From Pelagimonas sp. (GTDB taxonomy: Bacteria; Pseudomonadota; Alphaproteobacteria; Rhodobacterales; Rhodobacteraceae), in NCBI GenBank assembly GCA_025210455.1, contig JAOARQ010000034.1, forward strand, positions 1 through 64,000: 64,000 nucleotides of DNA. Reading direction: 5' to 3'. Every line of letters begins with the position of its first letter. Position 1 is the first letter of the stretch. The notes under the pieces were generated by a model. It made no database searches. It saw nothing but the letters and a program-made list of their open reading frames with translations, and had not been told where the DNA came from. A program made the position numbers and the translations under genes. Below are positions 1 to 9,285 of the stretch, piece after piece.

Positions 1-60
1 CAAGGCCTCGAGTGCAACTCTGGCCTTGAATTCAGGCGAATGGTTCTTCCGTTTCGACAT
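1..60 (-). CDS. IS3-family transposase OrfA, N-terminal 20 residues only
   Basis: The visible peptide begins MSKRKNHSPEFKARVALEAL, the characteristic helix-turn-helix N-terminus of IS3-family OrfA proteins, which bind the inverted repeats. A strong ribosome site (GAAGGAGAT) lies about 10 bases before the ATG at 60-58. The gene is truncated by the window start, so nothing can be said about its integrity or about OrfB. Confidence 0.85.
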   Translation of the reverse strand, partial: MSKRKNHSPEFKARVALEAL

Positions 61-140
61 CTCTGATCTCCTTCACGTCGAAGATCAGCAGACAACAAAT
101 CGTAGCTTACGTCAGTGTCCGAATTTCGGGGGGTAGCTCA
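1..140 (-). mobile_element. End of an IS3-family insertion sequence, cut by the window edge
   Basis: The minus strand starts at 140 with TGAGCTACCCCCCGAAATTC, a terminal inverted repeat of the TGA...CCCC kind usual for IS3-family elements, followed by a leader with a good ribosome site and the start of a transposase OrfA. The rest of the element lies before base 1. The end position is taken from the TGA terminus and from the reading frame of the next gene, which is open from 140 onward but hits a stop inside the repeat. Confidence 0.75.
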
Positions 141-163
141 GTTCATTCGTTCTGCCTGAGCTA

Positions 164-1102
164 TTGCTTACCTGCGGAGCAAGTAACAGTTTCTTCATTC
201 CTCAGTTCTTTTACCCGAATATGTTGCAGTGGGTTGGAGATGCAGGGAAGTCTGATTTTTGTGCTATTGTGTTGGGAATGGATGAAGTCACTGACGTAAA
301 ACTACTGTTCCGCAGATCACAAATGGTAAAGGCCTGCGCGGATGGCGCGTTTGTTTACAAGTGTAGCTATAGTTTGCTGCGAGGCGGCGGATTACCTGCC
401 GCACATGGCAACTGGCGTAGGCGTGGGGATAAGTTCGAGCTGGCACTGTATCATCATACCAATGCCAAGGCTGCGCAGAGTATACTTGCCAGCAGGGGGT
501 TATGGTCGTCGCAGTGGAATATTCAAGGAACACAGAAGCTTAGTAATATTTCATATGTTTACTTCACATCGCTACCGGCGATTGCCAATGAGAACGACCT
601 AAGGCGGGTTGCGATGTCGCCGAATGGGTTTGCTCATTTCCTACCAACAAATGCGCCTTCACAAGCAAAACATGTTGTTGCTTTGGATGTGTATAAACGT
701 ACGTGCAATGGGGTGGATACGCCAATGAAATTTTGGGTGAATGCTGAACTGATTTCGCCCAATCATCTCTGGTTTCACAGACCGCGTATTGGAATGGCGC
801 ACTACGAAATTGTCTTGCCAAGAGTTTTTCGCGTGGGACTTGAAAAAGAGCGGTCATTGTCGATCAAGGGACAGATGATCCTAACGGCGCCCTCAGCGTG
901 CAAGAGCTTTAACAGTGTGATTGTCGGAGATGCGGCCACGTCCAGAGGGTTAACGGCACCGTTCCGAGAGGAAGAAACCAAACAAATTGGCAAGATCGAC
1001 GCCATCCCCTCTCCGGGTGAGATTGTCAGCCGCTGGTCTGAGAAACAGAACTCGCGTGTCTTTGATGAGATAGGTTCAGATATTGGTAAGGTTGCCCCGT
1101 AA
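164..1102 (+). CDS. Putative HYD1-type ADP-ribosyltransferase-like protein, possibly IS-truncated
   Basis: No secure family match. Around residues 93-137 the segment LYHHTNAKAAQSILASRGL followed by an ISYVYFTSLP motif resembles the first half of ART-HYD1 toxin domains (YHxT...A..IL..GL...YFT), which fold like ADP-ribosyltransferases. No signal peptide or membrane segment is visible. The start is unclear: the first candidate is TTG at 164, with ATG codons at 221 and 278 and no strong ribosome site. The frame is open back to the IS boundary at 140, so the insertion may have removed the true N-terminus. Base composition is lower in G+C than the pdxA operon it faces, suggesting acquired DNA. Where many relatives have rsmA after pdxA, this gene and the IS are found instead. 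Function is inferred from a short motif only. Confidence 0.55.
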   Translation: MLTCGASNSFFIPQFFYPNMLQWVGDAGKSDFCAIVLGMDEVTDVKLLFRRSQMVKACADGAFVYKCSYSLLRGGGLPAAHGNWRRRGDKFELALYHHTNAKAAQSILASRGLWSSQWNIQGTQKLSNISYVYFTSLPAIANENDLRRVAMSPNGFAHFLPTNAPSQAKHVVALDVYKRTCNGVDTPMKFWVNAELISPNHLWFHRPRIGMAHYEIVLPRVFRVGLEKERSLSIKGQMILTAPSACKSFNSVIVGDAATSRGLTAPFREEETKQIGKIDAIPSPGEIVSRWSEKQNSRVFDEIGSDIGKVAP

Positions 1103-1108
1103 CTTTGA

Positions 1109-1121
1109 GGGGCTTAGCCCC
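1109..1121. terminator. Short GC hairpin between convergent genes
   Basis: GGGGC-TTA-GCCCC; the loop TTA is itself the stop codon of pdxA on the minus strand. There is no clear T-run, so it is a weak terminator candidate. Confidence 0.35.
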
Positions 1122-2088
1122 CCAACCGCGCTGCCAGTTTCAGGGCCTCAATCGTTGAGGTTGGATTGGCATGGCCCGTGCCTGCGATATCAAAGGCAGT
1201 GCCGTGGTCTGGCGATGTGCGGATGAAGGGCATGCCGAGGGTCACGTTTACGCCGCGGTCAAAATCAAGGGTCTTGATTGGGATCAGCGCCTGATCGTGG
1301 TACATGCATAGGGCCACGTCATAGCCCGCACGGGCGCGGGCGTGGAACATGGTATCTGCGGGCAGGGGGCCTGCGATCTGCAGACCTTGTGCGCGCAGCT
1401 TATCCAGCACCGGGGCGATGACAGAGGCATCCTCATGGCCCATCCGCCCGCCTTCCCCCGCATGGGGGTTCAGACCGGCGACAGCTAGCCGTGGCTCAGC
1501 GATGCCAAACTGATCCTGCAGGGCTGAGTGGGTGATACGGATGCGGTCTTCCAGCAGGGCGGGCGTCAGGGCCGCAGGCACATCAGACAGGGCGATATGG
1601 ATGGTCACGGGCACCACCCGCAGCTGATCCGAGGCCAGCATCATCACCACCTCATCGACACCTGCCAGATGGGCCAGAAATTCTGTATGGCCGGGGTAGG
1701 CAAAGCCAGCCCCTTCGGCCAGCGCCTGTTTGTGGATCGGCAGGGTACAAAGCGCCCCGGCCTGCCCGGATTTCACAAGGGAGACAGCGGTTTCAATGGC
1801 AGCAATGACGGATTTTGCCTGTGCTGCCTGCGGTGTGCCCGGTGTGCGTGGCCCCTTAAAGGACAGGGGATACACGGGCAGACCCTTTTCGGCCGCTGAC
1901 GCAGCCTCAGCCGGGTGGGCGATCCGCACATGGGGCACCTGACCCGGCAGATGGGCAGGATCGCCGATCCAGAAAAACACACAGTCTGTGCGCAGCTGAT
2001 CCCAGGCCTTTTCAGCCAGTTCCGGCCCAATGCCCGCAGGCTCTCCGCAGGATAGGGCGATGGGCAGGGGGCCGGTTTGAGAGGTCAT
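1114..2088 (-). CDS. pdxA: 4-hydroxythreonine-4-phosphate dehydrogenase
   Basis: PdxA oxidises 4-phosphohydroxy-L-threonine, which decarboxylates to 3-amino-2-oxopropyl phosphate for PdxJ in the DXP-dependent pyridoxal phosphate pathway; it is a cytosolic, divalent-metal, NAD-dependent homodimer. The 324-residue length is normal. Signature segments are visible: GEPAGIGPE near the N-terminus, YPGHTEFLA, NPHAGEGGRMGHED with a metal/substrate histidine, and MYHDQALIPIK followed by PFIRTSPDHGTAFDIAG near the C-terminus. It is the last gene of the lptF-lptG-lptD-surA-pdxA run and starts 4 bases after the surA stop, so the two are almost certainly co-translated. In many relatives rsmA follows; here it does not. 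Confidence 0.96.
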   Translation of the reverse strand: MTSQTGPLPIALSCGEPAGIGPELAEKAWDQLRTDCVFFWIGDPAHLPGQVPHVRIAHPAEAASAAEKGLPVYPLSFKGPRTPGTPQAAQAKSVIAAIETAVSLVKSGQAGALCTLPIHKQALAEGAGFAYPGHTEFLAHLAGVDEVVMMLASDQLRVVPVTIHIALSDVPAALTPALLEDRIRITHSALQDQFGIAEPRLAVAGLNPHAGEGGRMGHEDASVIAPVLDKLRAQGLQIAGPLPADTMFHARARAGYDVALCMYHDQALIPIKTLDFDRGVNVTLGMPFIRTSPDHGTAFDIAGTGHANPTSTIEALKLAARLGG

Positions 2089-2092
2089 GAGT

Positions 2093-3322
2093 TTACTGCT
2101 TGGTGATGATGGTCGCGTCAGCGCGCAGCTGCGACAGAAAGCCTTCGGCCTGAGCGCCCAGACGTTTGTTGCGCAGGCCTAGGGTGACTTCTTCGCGGTT
2201 CTGTTCTTCGGTCACCTTATTGGTGCGCCCACACATCATAAGAAAGACCAAAGTCTGCCCATTGGCGCGTGTCAGCGCGGTCGATACTTCGCCTGCGTCA
2301 AGCTTGGACAGCTCATAGGCGATATCGGTGGGGATCTCATTGGGGGCAAGCGTGCCGCGTTCCAGAACTTCCGCGGGCTGGCCCTTGGCGATGCCATAAA
2401 GATCGTCGCAGCGGTCAACCTTGCCCTTCAGTACCCGCGCCTGCGCCAATGTTTCAGGCGAGCGGCCACCGGGCATGTAATAAGCGGCATATTCAATTGC
2501 GCCAACCTCAGGGGCTTTGTAGGGCAGCTCTTCGATGTCGCGCAGTTGGAACAGAGCAATAGCGCCCTGAAGCGGCAGCGGATCGGTGACTTCTCCCTGG
2601 CTGAGCCCCAGAATAAACGGTTGCAGCTGTGCTGGCAGCTCAGAGAGGTTGCGCCACGGCAGACGCCCACCGTTGCCCCGGCTGGGCGTGGCGGAAAAGC
2701 GACGGGCCTGGGCGGAAAACGCGGTAGTTGAATCCAGCTGCGAAATGCGATCTGCGCGCTCGCGCACGGCCTGTTCCTGACCGGGAGGCACAGGCATGAT
2801 GATTTCCGACAGCAGCACCCGCACATTCGATCCGGTCCCACCCTGATTGGCAAGGGCACGGTCCACTTCGGCCTCGGAGACATTGGCGCGGGCGGTAAAG
2901 CGCTGCTGCACCAGCAGACGCCAGCTGAGGCCGGCGTTCACGAAATCGCGGAAGGTCTGTTCATCAACCCCGGCTGAACCGATGGCTTTGACAAATTCCT
3001 CACGGGTCATGTTTGCGCGCCCGGCGAATTCAGCCATGCCTTCCAGCAGCTCTTCTTCTGAAGGGCGGATGCCCGCATCATAGGCGGCCTGCAATTTCAG
3101 ACGATCGTCAATCAGCTGTTCGCGGGCCACCGTATCGGGATTGCCCGGCGCGCGCAGCAGTTCCACCATGCGCTTGCGCTGGGCCAGTTCGTACCCTGTG
3201 ATCACCTGATCATTGACGACAATCGCAGGGGCAAAGGCGTTTTGTGCGATCAGCCCGGTTGGCGCACCGCTGATGACCGCGGCCACGGCCAGTGAAGTGA
3301 ACAAGCGTGTCAGTTTGAGCAT
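2093..3322 (-). CDS. surA: SurA-like periplasmic peptidyl-prolyl isomerase/chaperone
   Basis: A 409-residue exported chaperone for outer-membrane proteins. An N-terminal signal peptide (hydrophobic core about residues 8-25, cleavage near GLIAQ-N) is followed by a SurA N-terminal chaperone segment (about 30-170) and one parvulin-type PPIase domain (about 175-275, with the VLLSEIIMPVP opening typical of PpiC domains). A second PPIase-like region toward the C-terminus is degenerate. The gene overlaps the end of lptD by 13 bases and precedes pdxA by 4 bases. Co-transcription with lptD fits its known role, since LptD is a SurA-dependent beta-barrel. Cysteines occur only late in the protein. Confidence 0.93.
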   Translation of the reverse strand: MLKLTRLFTSLAVAAVISGAPTGLIAQNAFAPAIVVNDQVITGYELAQRKRMVELLRAPGNPDTVAREQLIDDRLKLQAAYDAGIRPSEEELLEGMAEFAGRANMTREEFVKAIGSAGVDEQTFRDFVNAGLSWRLLVQQRFTARANVSEAEVDRALANQGGTGSNVRVLLSEIIMPVPPGQEQAVRERADRISQLDSTTAFSAQARRFSATPSRGNGGRLPWRNLSELPAQLQPFILGLSQGEVTDPLPLQGAIALFQLRDIEELPYKAPEVGAIEYAAYYMPGGRSPETLAQARVLKGKVDRCDDLYGIAKGQPAEVLERGTLAPNEIPTDIAYELSKLDAGEVSTALTRANGQTLVFLMMCGRTNKVTEEQNREEVTLGLRNKRLGAQAEGFLSQLRADATIITKQ

Positions 3323-5460
3323 GTGCGTCGATACTCCTTGGCGCTGCCGCCGTTGCCGAAACCTCTCAGCTCGACGGTCAGGTCAAATGTTGTTGTTGGT
3401 GCCAGATTGGCTGCTCTTGCATAGGTGCGATTTGCGCTCCCGGCAATCAGGACACATTCGTTTTCGTATCTCAACCCGAATCCGGTGTTGTCTAGATGTG
3501 AATTGCCCAGATCGTAGCGGGCTGAAAACGAACTGTACCAGTGTTTGCTGATCCGATAGCCACCGCTTAGGGTCCATTCCGATTGAATGTCGGACCGGTT
3601 CTCAGTCGCATCCGCGATCATGTAAAGATATGAGGTGTCCAGCGACAGACGGCCTTTTGACCAGATGGCGCGGCCTTCCGCCTTGGAAAACTGGGCACTG
3701 TCATCCAGCAGGCCGCGTGCAATCAGGGTCAGGCCAGAGGCGGCGATCAGCTGACCAGAGACCAGCCAGTCGGAGGATTGGCTGCGCAGCCCCGAAGAGG
3801 GCGAAAAATCCGCATCCGTATTGTCGCGCCACAGGTGCCCAACCGCAAATGAGGCTTTCCAGCCCGCATCGTTATAGTGTGACCAGCGCAGCCCGGTGGC
3901 CACTGTCATTCCGCGTTCGCGCCGGTCGGGTGCAGGAAAGCGCGAAAGTGTCAGCAGATTGCCTTCGTCAAATTCGGTGCGGGTGCTCTCATCATTTGGA
4001 TTGCGCTGACGCGAGCCCCCGGTCCAGCCAAGCTGCATGATCGGTTCCAGCAGGGTCCGCCCACCTGCTGAGCGGGCCATCATAGGATAGCGCAGTTCCA
4101 GTGCGGCGGCAGGGGTTGCCGTGGTGACCTCGCGATCGACCGTTGCATCCTGCGCCGTGCGATAGCTGTTCAGCCAAAGATGCCCTGTTGCGGCCAGCCG
4201 CAGCCCGTTGCCCACTGTCCAGCGATTGCGCCAGCTGGCATCAGCGCTCAGGCGCAGCACATCGCGACCATCTGGGATCGTGTCGGTATCAGTTCCGTCT
4301 GTGGGCGAGGTTGCGCTACGGCGGTGACTGTGGGATTGCGCGCCCAGACGGATTTCGCCGCCAATTTTCGGGAAGTGACGCGATTCATAGCGCACGTCGG
4401 AAAACACCGTCGGCTGAGTGGCGTTATTTTCATCGGCGCGCTGTGTATAGAAATCCAGCAGACTGGCTTCAAAGAAACGATCCCGCTTTACCCGGCGCAA
4501 AGTCAGGTCACTTTGCAGCCTGTCGCGCGCGGTAACCGAATATTGGTTCAGATAAGAGTTATCGGTCGTGTAACGCAGGTTAGCTTCCAGACGGAAATCA
4601 TTGGGCAGATTGAAGCCTGATTCCGTGAAGATGTACCCACGCATTTTGCCCGGTTGCAGATCGTCAGAAGACACCGCCCCAAAGATAGAGACATCGCCAT
4701 TCCAGAAAGCGCGACGATAGCGAAATTCCATCGTGCGGGTTTTCTGGGTCACATAGGGGGTCAGGGTCAGATCCTGATGATCCCCAATCGGAATGAAATA
4801 AGGGGCTTTGATCCCCCAGCCCAGGGTGGTTGAGTTGCGAATGCGCGGGATCAGAAAGCCGCGTGCGCGTTTGAGTGTCGGATCCGGCAGCCGCAGGCGT
4901 GGCAGATAGAACACCGGCACACCTACCACGCGCAGCTGCGCGTTGTCGAAATACAGCTGGCGTTCCTGCTGGTCATGGATGGCGCGGGTCGCGCGGATCT
5001 GCCAGAGCGGGGTCTGGTTCTTGCCGCAGACATGGCATGAGGTGGCCGAAGCTCGGGCCAGTTCGGTGTAGCGTCCATTCACCCGCCGCCCCTGCGTCGA
5101 CGAGATCTGCAACTGCTGATCCAGCACGATGCGCGCACCCTGAATAAGCCCGTTGCGCATGTCTTCATCCAGTTCAGCAGCGCTTCCGAGGATGATCATG
5201 TCATCGCCATTGGTGATACGAAGCGGCCCTTCGATCTGCAGTTTATCCGTCTTGCCATCAAAAACGATGCGGGTGGCGGACAGGTGTTGATCGCCTTGCA
5301 GCACCTCAATCGCGCCGGTGGCGATCAGCACTTCGTCTTCTGTCACCACAACATCATCGGCCACCAGCAGGGCAGGGCCAGCCGGTGCGTCCTGTGCACT
5401 GGCAAGCTGTGCGCTGCATAGCAGGGCGCTCAGAGATATGGCGCTGAGAAAGCGTTTCAT
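3310..5460 (-). CDS. lptD: LPS-assembly outer membrane protein LptD
   Basis: LptD (Imp/OstA) forms, with LptE, the outer-membrane translocon that inserts lipopolysaccharide into the outer leaflet. The 716-residue product has a signal peptide (MKRFLSAISLSALLCSAQLA), an OstA-type beta-jellyroll domain (about 30-150) and a large C-terminal barrel (about 200-716) rich in alternating aromatic and polar residues. A Cys-x-x-Cys in the segment SCHVCGKNQTPLWQIRA and a C-terminal pair of cysteines may form disulphides as in other LptD proteins. It overlaps lptG at its start by ATGA and surA at its end, so the whole run is a single operon for LPS export and barrel folding. Confidence 0.95.
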   Translation of the reverse strand: MKRFLSAISLSALLCSAQLASAQDAPAGPALLVADDVVVTEDEVLIATGAIEVLQGDQHLSATRIVFDGKTDKLQIEGPLRITNGDDMIILGSAAELDEDMRNGLIQGARIVLDQQLQISSTQGRRVNGRYTELARASATSCHVCGKNQTPLWQIRATRAIHDQQERQLYFDNAQLRVVGVPVFYLPRLRLPDPTLKRARGFLIPRIRNSTTLGWGIKAPYFIPIGDHQDLTLTPYVTQKTRTMEFRYRRAFWNGDVSIFGAVSSDDLQPGKMRGYIFTESGFNLPNDFRLEANLRYTTDNSYLNQYSVTARDRLQSDLTLRRVKRDRFFEASLLDFYTQRADENNATQPTVFSDVRYESRHFPKIGGEIRLGAQSHSHRRSATSPTDGTDTDTIPDGRDVLRLSADASWRNRWTVGNGLRLAATGHLWLNSYRTAQDATVDREVTTATPAAALELRYPMMARSAGGRTLLEPIMQLGWTGGSRQRNPNDESTRTEFDEGNLLTLSRFPAPDRRERGMTVATGLRWSHYNDAGWKASFAVGHLWRDNTDADFSPSSGLRSQSSDWLVSGQLIAASGLTLIARGLLDDSAQFSKAEGRAIWSKGRLSLDTSYLYMIADATENRSDIQSEWTLSGGYRISKHWYSSFSARYDLGNSHLDNTGFGLRYENECVLIAGSANRTYARAANLAPTTTFDLTVELRGFGNGGSAKEYRRTCSN

Positions 5461-6551
5461 CCGTCTTCCATATGCAGAATTATACCCAAGGCCAACAGCA
5501 GAGATGCCACCGCAGGAGTCCAGGCCGCAAGGATCGGCGGCAACTGGCCGCTTTCCCCCAGGATCTGGGCGAAGTTACGAACATAAAACAGCGCAAACCC
5601 CAGCAAAACAGCGGATAAAACCGCCAGACCGGTTTTGCCCAGTCGGGTCGGCCGCATGGTAAAGGCCGCGCCCACCAGCATCATCGCCGCCAGAAACAGC
5701 GGGCGCGCCAGTTCCATATTCAGCCAGACCGTGTGTCTGCGTGACGAAAAGCCCGCCTGCTCCAGATTGGCGATGAATTCGGGCAAATCCCAGATCGGCA
5801 CGGTGGAGGGTTTGCCAAAACGATCGCGGATGTTTTCGCGTGTCAGGTTCGATGGCAGAGCGATCTGCGCGTGTTCTGTGGCTTCAATCTCTGAGGTGAT
5901 CTGATCACTCAGCGGCCAGAGCTTGGCATTGGTCAGGATCCATTCACCATCCTGCAAGGCGGCTTCCTGGGCAATGATGCGTGTTTCCGGCCCCAGATCC
6001 GGGCCGTAGTTCACAATGCTGACATCAAACAGGCGCGTGCCATCGGAATTGGCCCGCGAGGCGCGGATCACGGCCTGACCGGCACTGCTGCCCTGACGCA
6101 GCCACAGCCCTTCGGGACCAATGGAAATGGTTGAGGTCACGCCGTTTTCCAGCATTTCAACCTGTTCAGCATACAGCTTGGAGGTGATTGCCATGATCGG
6201 GTTCAGCACCGAAACAATCAGCACCCCAAGAAACAAAGACACAGCCCAGGGTGCCAGCAAGGTGACCAGCCCCGACCGGCCCACCGCGCGGGCGATGACC
6301 AGTTCGGACGAACGGGCCAGCCCTAAAAACAGCGCGACCGATGACAGGATCATCACCAATGGCAGGATCTGATAGATGCCCTCGGGCAGTTTCAGCGCGG
6401 TCAGGGCCAGCGCTTTTGGAAAGCCACCCTGATCCCCAACCCTGCGCACCTCTTCGATGAGGTCAAACAGGCCCTGAAATGTGGAGAGGACCAGAAAGAC
6501 CCCCAAGAACATGCGCAAAAAACGCCAGGCGAAATAGCGGTGAAGCTTCAT
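5457..6551 (-). CDS. lptG: LPS export ABC transporter permease LptG
   Basis: LptG pairs with LptF and the LptB ATPase in the inner membrane to extract LPS and pass it to LptC and the periplasmic bridge. The 364-residue protein begins MKLHRYFAWRFLRMFLGVFL, the usual YjgP/YjgQ start, with transmembrane segments near residues 12-32, 55-80 and 100-120, a periplasmic jellyroll region (about 130-270) and three further membrane segments in the last 90 residues. It overlaps both neighbours by 4 bases (lptF upstream, lptD downstream). lptB, lptA and lptC are not in the window. Confidence 0.95.
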   Translation of the reverse strand: MKLHRYFAWRFLRMFLGVFLVLSTFQGLFDLIEEVRRVGDQGGFPKALALTALKLPEGIYQILPLVMILSSVALFLGLARSSELVIARAVGRSGLVTLLAPWAVSLFLGVLIVSVLNPIMAITSKLYAEQVEMLENGVTSTISIGPEGLWLRQGSSAGQAVIRASRANSDGTRLFDVSIVNYGPDLGPETRIIAQEAALQDGEWILTNAKLWPLSDQITSEIEATEHAQIALPSNLTRENIRDRFGKPSTVPIWDLPEFIANLEQAGFSSRRHTVWLNMELARPLFLAAMMLVGAAFTMRPTRLGKTGLAVLSAVLLGFALFYVRNFAQILGESGQLPPILAAWTPAVASLLLALGIILHMEDG

Positions 6552-7690
6552 GGCGCTACCTCGGGTGCGGGGGCGGATTTACGTGGTCTGCGGTGGCTGC
6601 GTGCCGCATAGGTCAGCAACACCAGCACCATGGCCCCACCAAATACCGACGGCGCATAGGTCAGCGGCCAGAGATCCGCATTGGCCCGCACCGGTTCCGC
6701 CACCATGCCTTTGCTGAACTCGACAAAGACGATCAGGAACACCGCAAAGATGATCTGCGGCGTCGAGCCCGTGCGCGAAAAGCCCCCGGCAATCAGCGCC
6801 GCATAGCCGATCAGCGCCGCCACAATACACAGTAATGGTTGCTGAAAGCGCAGATGCCCCTCTTCTACAACGCGCCCCAGCGTCGACCCCGTTTCAGCCT
6901 GAATGGCCTCTGGCGTCAGCAGCAGATCCGGGGTGGAGACATACTGGATCTTGCGCACCCCAGTATCCGAAGAAGACAGCAGCCCGGCAATACTATAGGT
7001 GAAGTTTTCAAAATCCGTCGTCGACAGCTGACGGGTTTCATAGTTCAGCGTCTGTGCGATCCCGGTCAGCATCACCAGTTTCGGGCCTTCGCTGTCGCTG
7101 ATCAGATAGGCCACATCCGAGGTATACGTCACTTCGCGGCCCTCATTGCGCCGGTCGCTGAGCAGCACATCGCTTAGCTCACCGGATGGGGCCATTTCAC
7201 GAATATAAAAGGTGATCCCGTCTGAGGGATGCAGAAACACGCCTTCGCGCAGGAACTTCGCCGAAACGGAATCAGAGATCTGCGTTTCACGGATATCCAG
7301 ACGTTCCTGGGACATGGGCACCAGAAAATGGGTCAGCGCGCTCATCATCAGGGTGATGACCATGCCATAGGCCAGCACCGGACGCGCCAGCCGCCAGGGC
7401 GAAAACCCCACCGCCTGCAAAACGGTCAGCTCAGATTCCCCGGACAGGCGGTTGATCACCGAAACCGAGGCTGCAAAGGTGGCCAGAGGCAGGATTTTGG
7501 CAATCACTGCCGGCAGGGACAGGATCGAAAATTCGACAAAAACGCTGATGGAATGCCCGTCAGAAATCAGCTGGTCGAACAGGGCCACAGCCCGGTTCAC
7601 CCAAAAGACAGCCACAAGGACTAGGGCATAAAAACCGAACAGCACCATAAGTTGCGACAGCACATATCTGTCGAATCGCTGCAAACCCAA
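6548..7690 (-). CDS. lptF: LPS export ABC transporter permease LptF
   Basis: The partner of LptG in the LptB2FG extractor. The 380 residues show the YjgP/YjgQ layout: a start RFDRYVLSQLMVLFGFYALV running into the first membrane helix, two more N-terminal helices, a periplasmic beta-jellyroll (about 120-270), and three C-terminal helices. A proline- and arginine-rich cytosolic tail (PRKSAPAPEVAP) closes the protein. It is the first gene of the five-gene minus-strand operon and is divergent from pepA, with about 124 bases between the starts that must hold both promoters. Confidence 0.95.
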   Translation of the reverse strand: MGLQRFDRYVLSQLMVLFGFYALVLVAVFWVNRAVALFDQLISDGHSISVFVEFSILSLPAVIAKILPLATFAASVSVINRLSGESELTVLQAVGFSPWRLARPVLAYGMVITLMMSALTHFLVPMSQERLDIRETQISDSVSAKFLREGVFLHPSDGITFYIREMAPSGELSDVLLSDRRNEGREVTYTSDVAYLISDSEGPKLVMLTGIAQTLNYETRQLSTTDFENFTYSIAGLLSSSDTGVRKIQYVSTPDLLLTPEAIQAETGSTLGRVVEEGHLRFQQPLLCIVAALIGYAALIAGGFSRTGSTPQIIFAVFLIVFVEFSKGMVAEPVRANADLWPLTYAPSVFGGAMVLVLLTYAARSHRRPRKSAPAPEVAP

Positions 7691-7814
7691 ATTCCCCCAA
7701 GGCCATTAGACTGCGCAGACCCTACTGGAATGTGGCTCTGGGGAAAAGGTGGCTCTGGCCATTCGGATCGTGCAAGGCTAGGTCTTGGGCAATTATCGGC
7801 TGAGGAGAACAGAG

Positions 7815-9281
7815 ATGACCGAATTGCGGAACGTGAGTTTCCAGGCTGTTGAGCTGGATGCACTGGCTGAAACCGAAGGCCGCGTGGCGGTTTTCCTGCC
7901 CGCAGAAGGCACCATGAGCCCGGGCGCGCGCCGGGTGAACCGTCTGTCAAAAGGGGCCGTGGCCCGTGTTGTGGAAAGCGACGCCTGGGAAAAGCTGGCC
8001 GTTGGGCAGATGATCAGCCTGGGCTATCCGGCGGGCATGAAGGCCTCGGCGGTGGATCTGGTGAAACTGCCCCGTCGCCCGCAGGTGTCCGAGGCACGTA
8101 AGGCCGGCGCCGCACTGGCCAAGGCGGCAGGCAAAACCGCTGTGACCGTTTTGTGCGAAAACACCACCCGCGTCGAAGATCTGGCCTTGGGTCTGGTGCT
8201 GCGGGGCTATGCCTTTACCCAGCGCAAGTCGGACCCCTCTGAGATGCCCGCACCCGCAACCGTCATGTGCAAAGCCCCGGATGAGGCGGCGACGGCGTTC
8301 GAAGTGGCCCGCGCGGTGGCGGAGGGTGTCACCTTTACCCGTGATCTGGTGTCGGAACCGGCAAATGTGCTGGGTACCGTGGAATTTGCAGATCGCCTGC
8401 TGGCACTGAAAGACCTGGGCCTTGAGGTTGAGGTTCTCGAAGAGGACAAGCTGGCAGAACTGGGTATGGGCGCGATGCTGGGCGTTGGACAGGGCTCTGC
8501 CATGCCATCCAAGATCGTGATCATGCGCTGGAAAGGCGGCGAGGGGGATCCTCTGGCGCTGGTGGGCAAAGGCGTGGTCTTTGACACCGGTGGCATCAGC
8601 CTGAAACCGGCGGGCGGCATGGAAGACATGACCATGGATATGGGCGGCGCAGGCGTTGTGGCCGGCGTGATGAAGACCCTCGCCATGCGCAAGGCCAAGG
8701 CGAATGTTGTCGGGCTGGTGGGGCTGGTGGAAAACATGCCGTCCAGCACCGCGCAGCGTCCAGGCGATATCGTGACCTCGATGAAAGGGGACACCATCGA
8801 AGTGATCAACACCGACGCCGAGGGCCGTTTGGTGCTGTGTGACGTAATGTGGTACGCGCAAGAACATGAAAAGCCAAAGGCGATGATTGATCTGGCGACG
8901 CTGACCGGCGCGGTGATCATCGCGCTGGGGCATGAAAATGCCGGTGTTCTGTCGAACAATGATGCGCTGGCCAATCAGTTCCTGCGCGCCGCCGATGCTG
9001 AGGGCGAAGGCGCATGGCGTCTGCCGCTGGGCAAGGCCTATGACGATCAGCTGAAATCGCTCAAGGCGGATATGAAAAACGTCGGCGGTCGCCCGGCGGG
9101 CACCATCACCGCCGCGCAGTTCCTGCAGCGTTTCGTCAAGGAAGACATGCCCTGGATCCATCTGGATATCGCCGGCGTGGCCCAGACCACCGGCGAAACC
9201 GCGCTGGCGCCCAAAGGCGCAACCGGCTGGGGCGTCATGGCGCTGGATCGTCTGGTGCGCGATCAGTTCGAGGCGGAGTAA
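7815..9281 (+). CDS. pepA: Leucyl aminopeptidase (M17 family)
   Basis: A cytosolic two-metal aminopeptidase that removes N-terminal residues from peptides. The C-terminal catalytic domain carries the M17 signatures: GKGVVFDTGGISLKP with metal and catalytic lysine ligands, MDMGGAG, and NTDAEGRLVLCDV with the catalytic arginine. The N-terminal macro-like domain covers about residues 1-160. I chose the ATG at 7815 over an in-frame ATG at 7785 because TGAGGAG lies just before it; this gives 488 residues, normal for the family. holC follows after 4 bases, an arrangement common in proteobacteria. Confidence 0.95.
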   Translation: MTELRNVSFQAVELDALAETEGRVAVFLPAEGTMSPGARRVNRLSKGAVARVVESDAWEKLAVGQMISLGYPAGMKASAVDLVKLPRRPQVSEARKAGAALAKAAGKTAVTVLCENTTRVEDLALGLVLRGYAFTQRKSDPSEMPAPATVMCKAPDEAATAFEVARAVAEGVTFTRDLVSEPANVLGTVEFADRLLALKDLGLEVEVLEEDKLAELGMGAMLGVGQGSAMPSKIVIMRWKGGEGDPLALVGKGVVFDTGGISLKPAGGMEDMTMDMGGAGVVAGVMKTLAMRKAKANVVGLVGLVENMPSSTAQRPGDIVTSMKGDTIEVINTDAEGRLVLCDVMWYAQEHEKPKAMIDLATLTGAVIIALGHENAGVLSNNDALANQFLRAADAEGEGAWRLPLGKAYDDQLKSLKADMKNVGGRPAGTITAAQFLQRFVKEDMPWIHLDIAGVAQTTGETALAPKGATGWGVMALDRLVRDQFEAE

Positions 9282-9285
9282 CCCC

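Noticed and set aside
7947-9161. 404-codon minus-strand frame across pepA
   Set aside because: Antisense shadow of a clear leucyl aminopeptidase gene in high G+C DNA.
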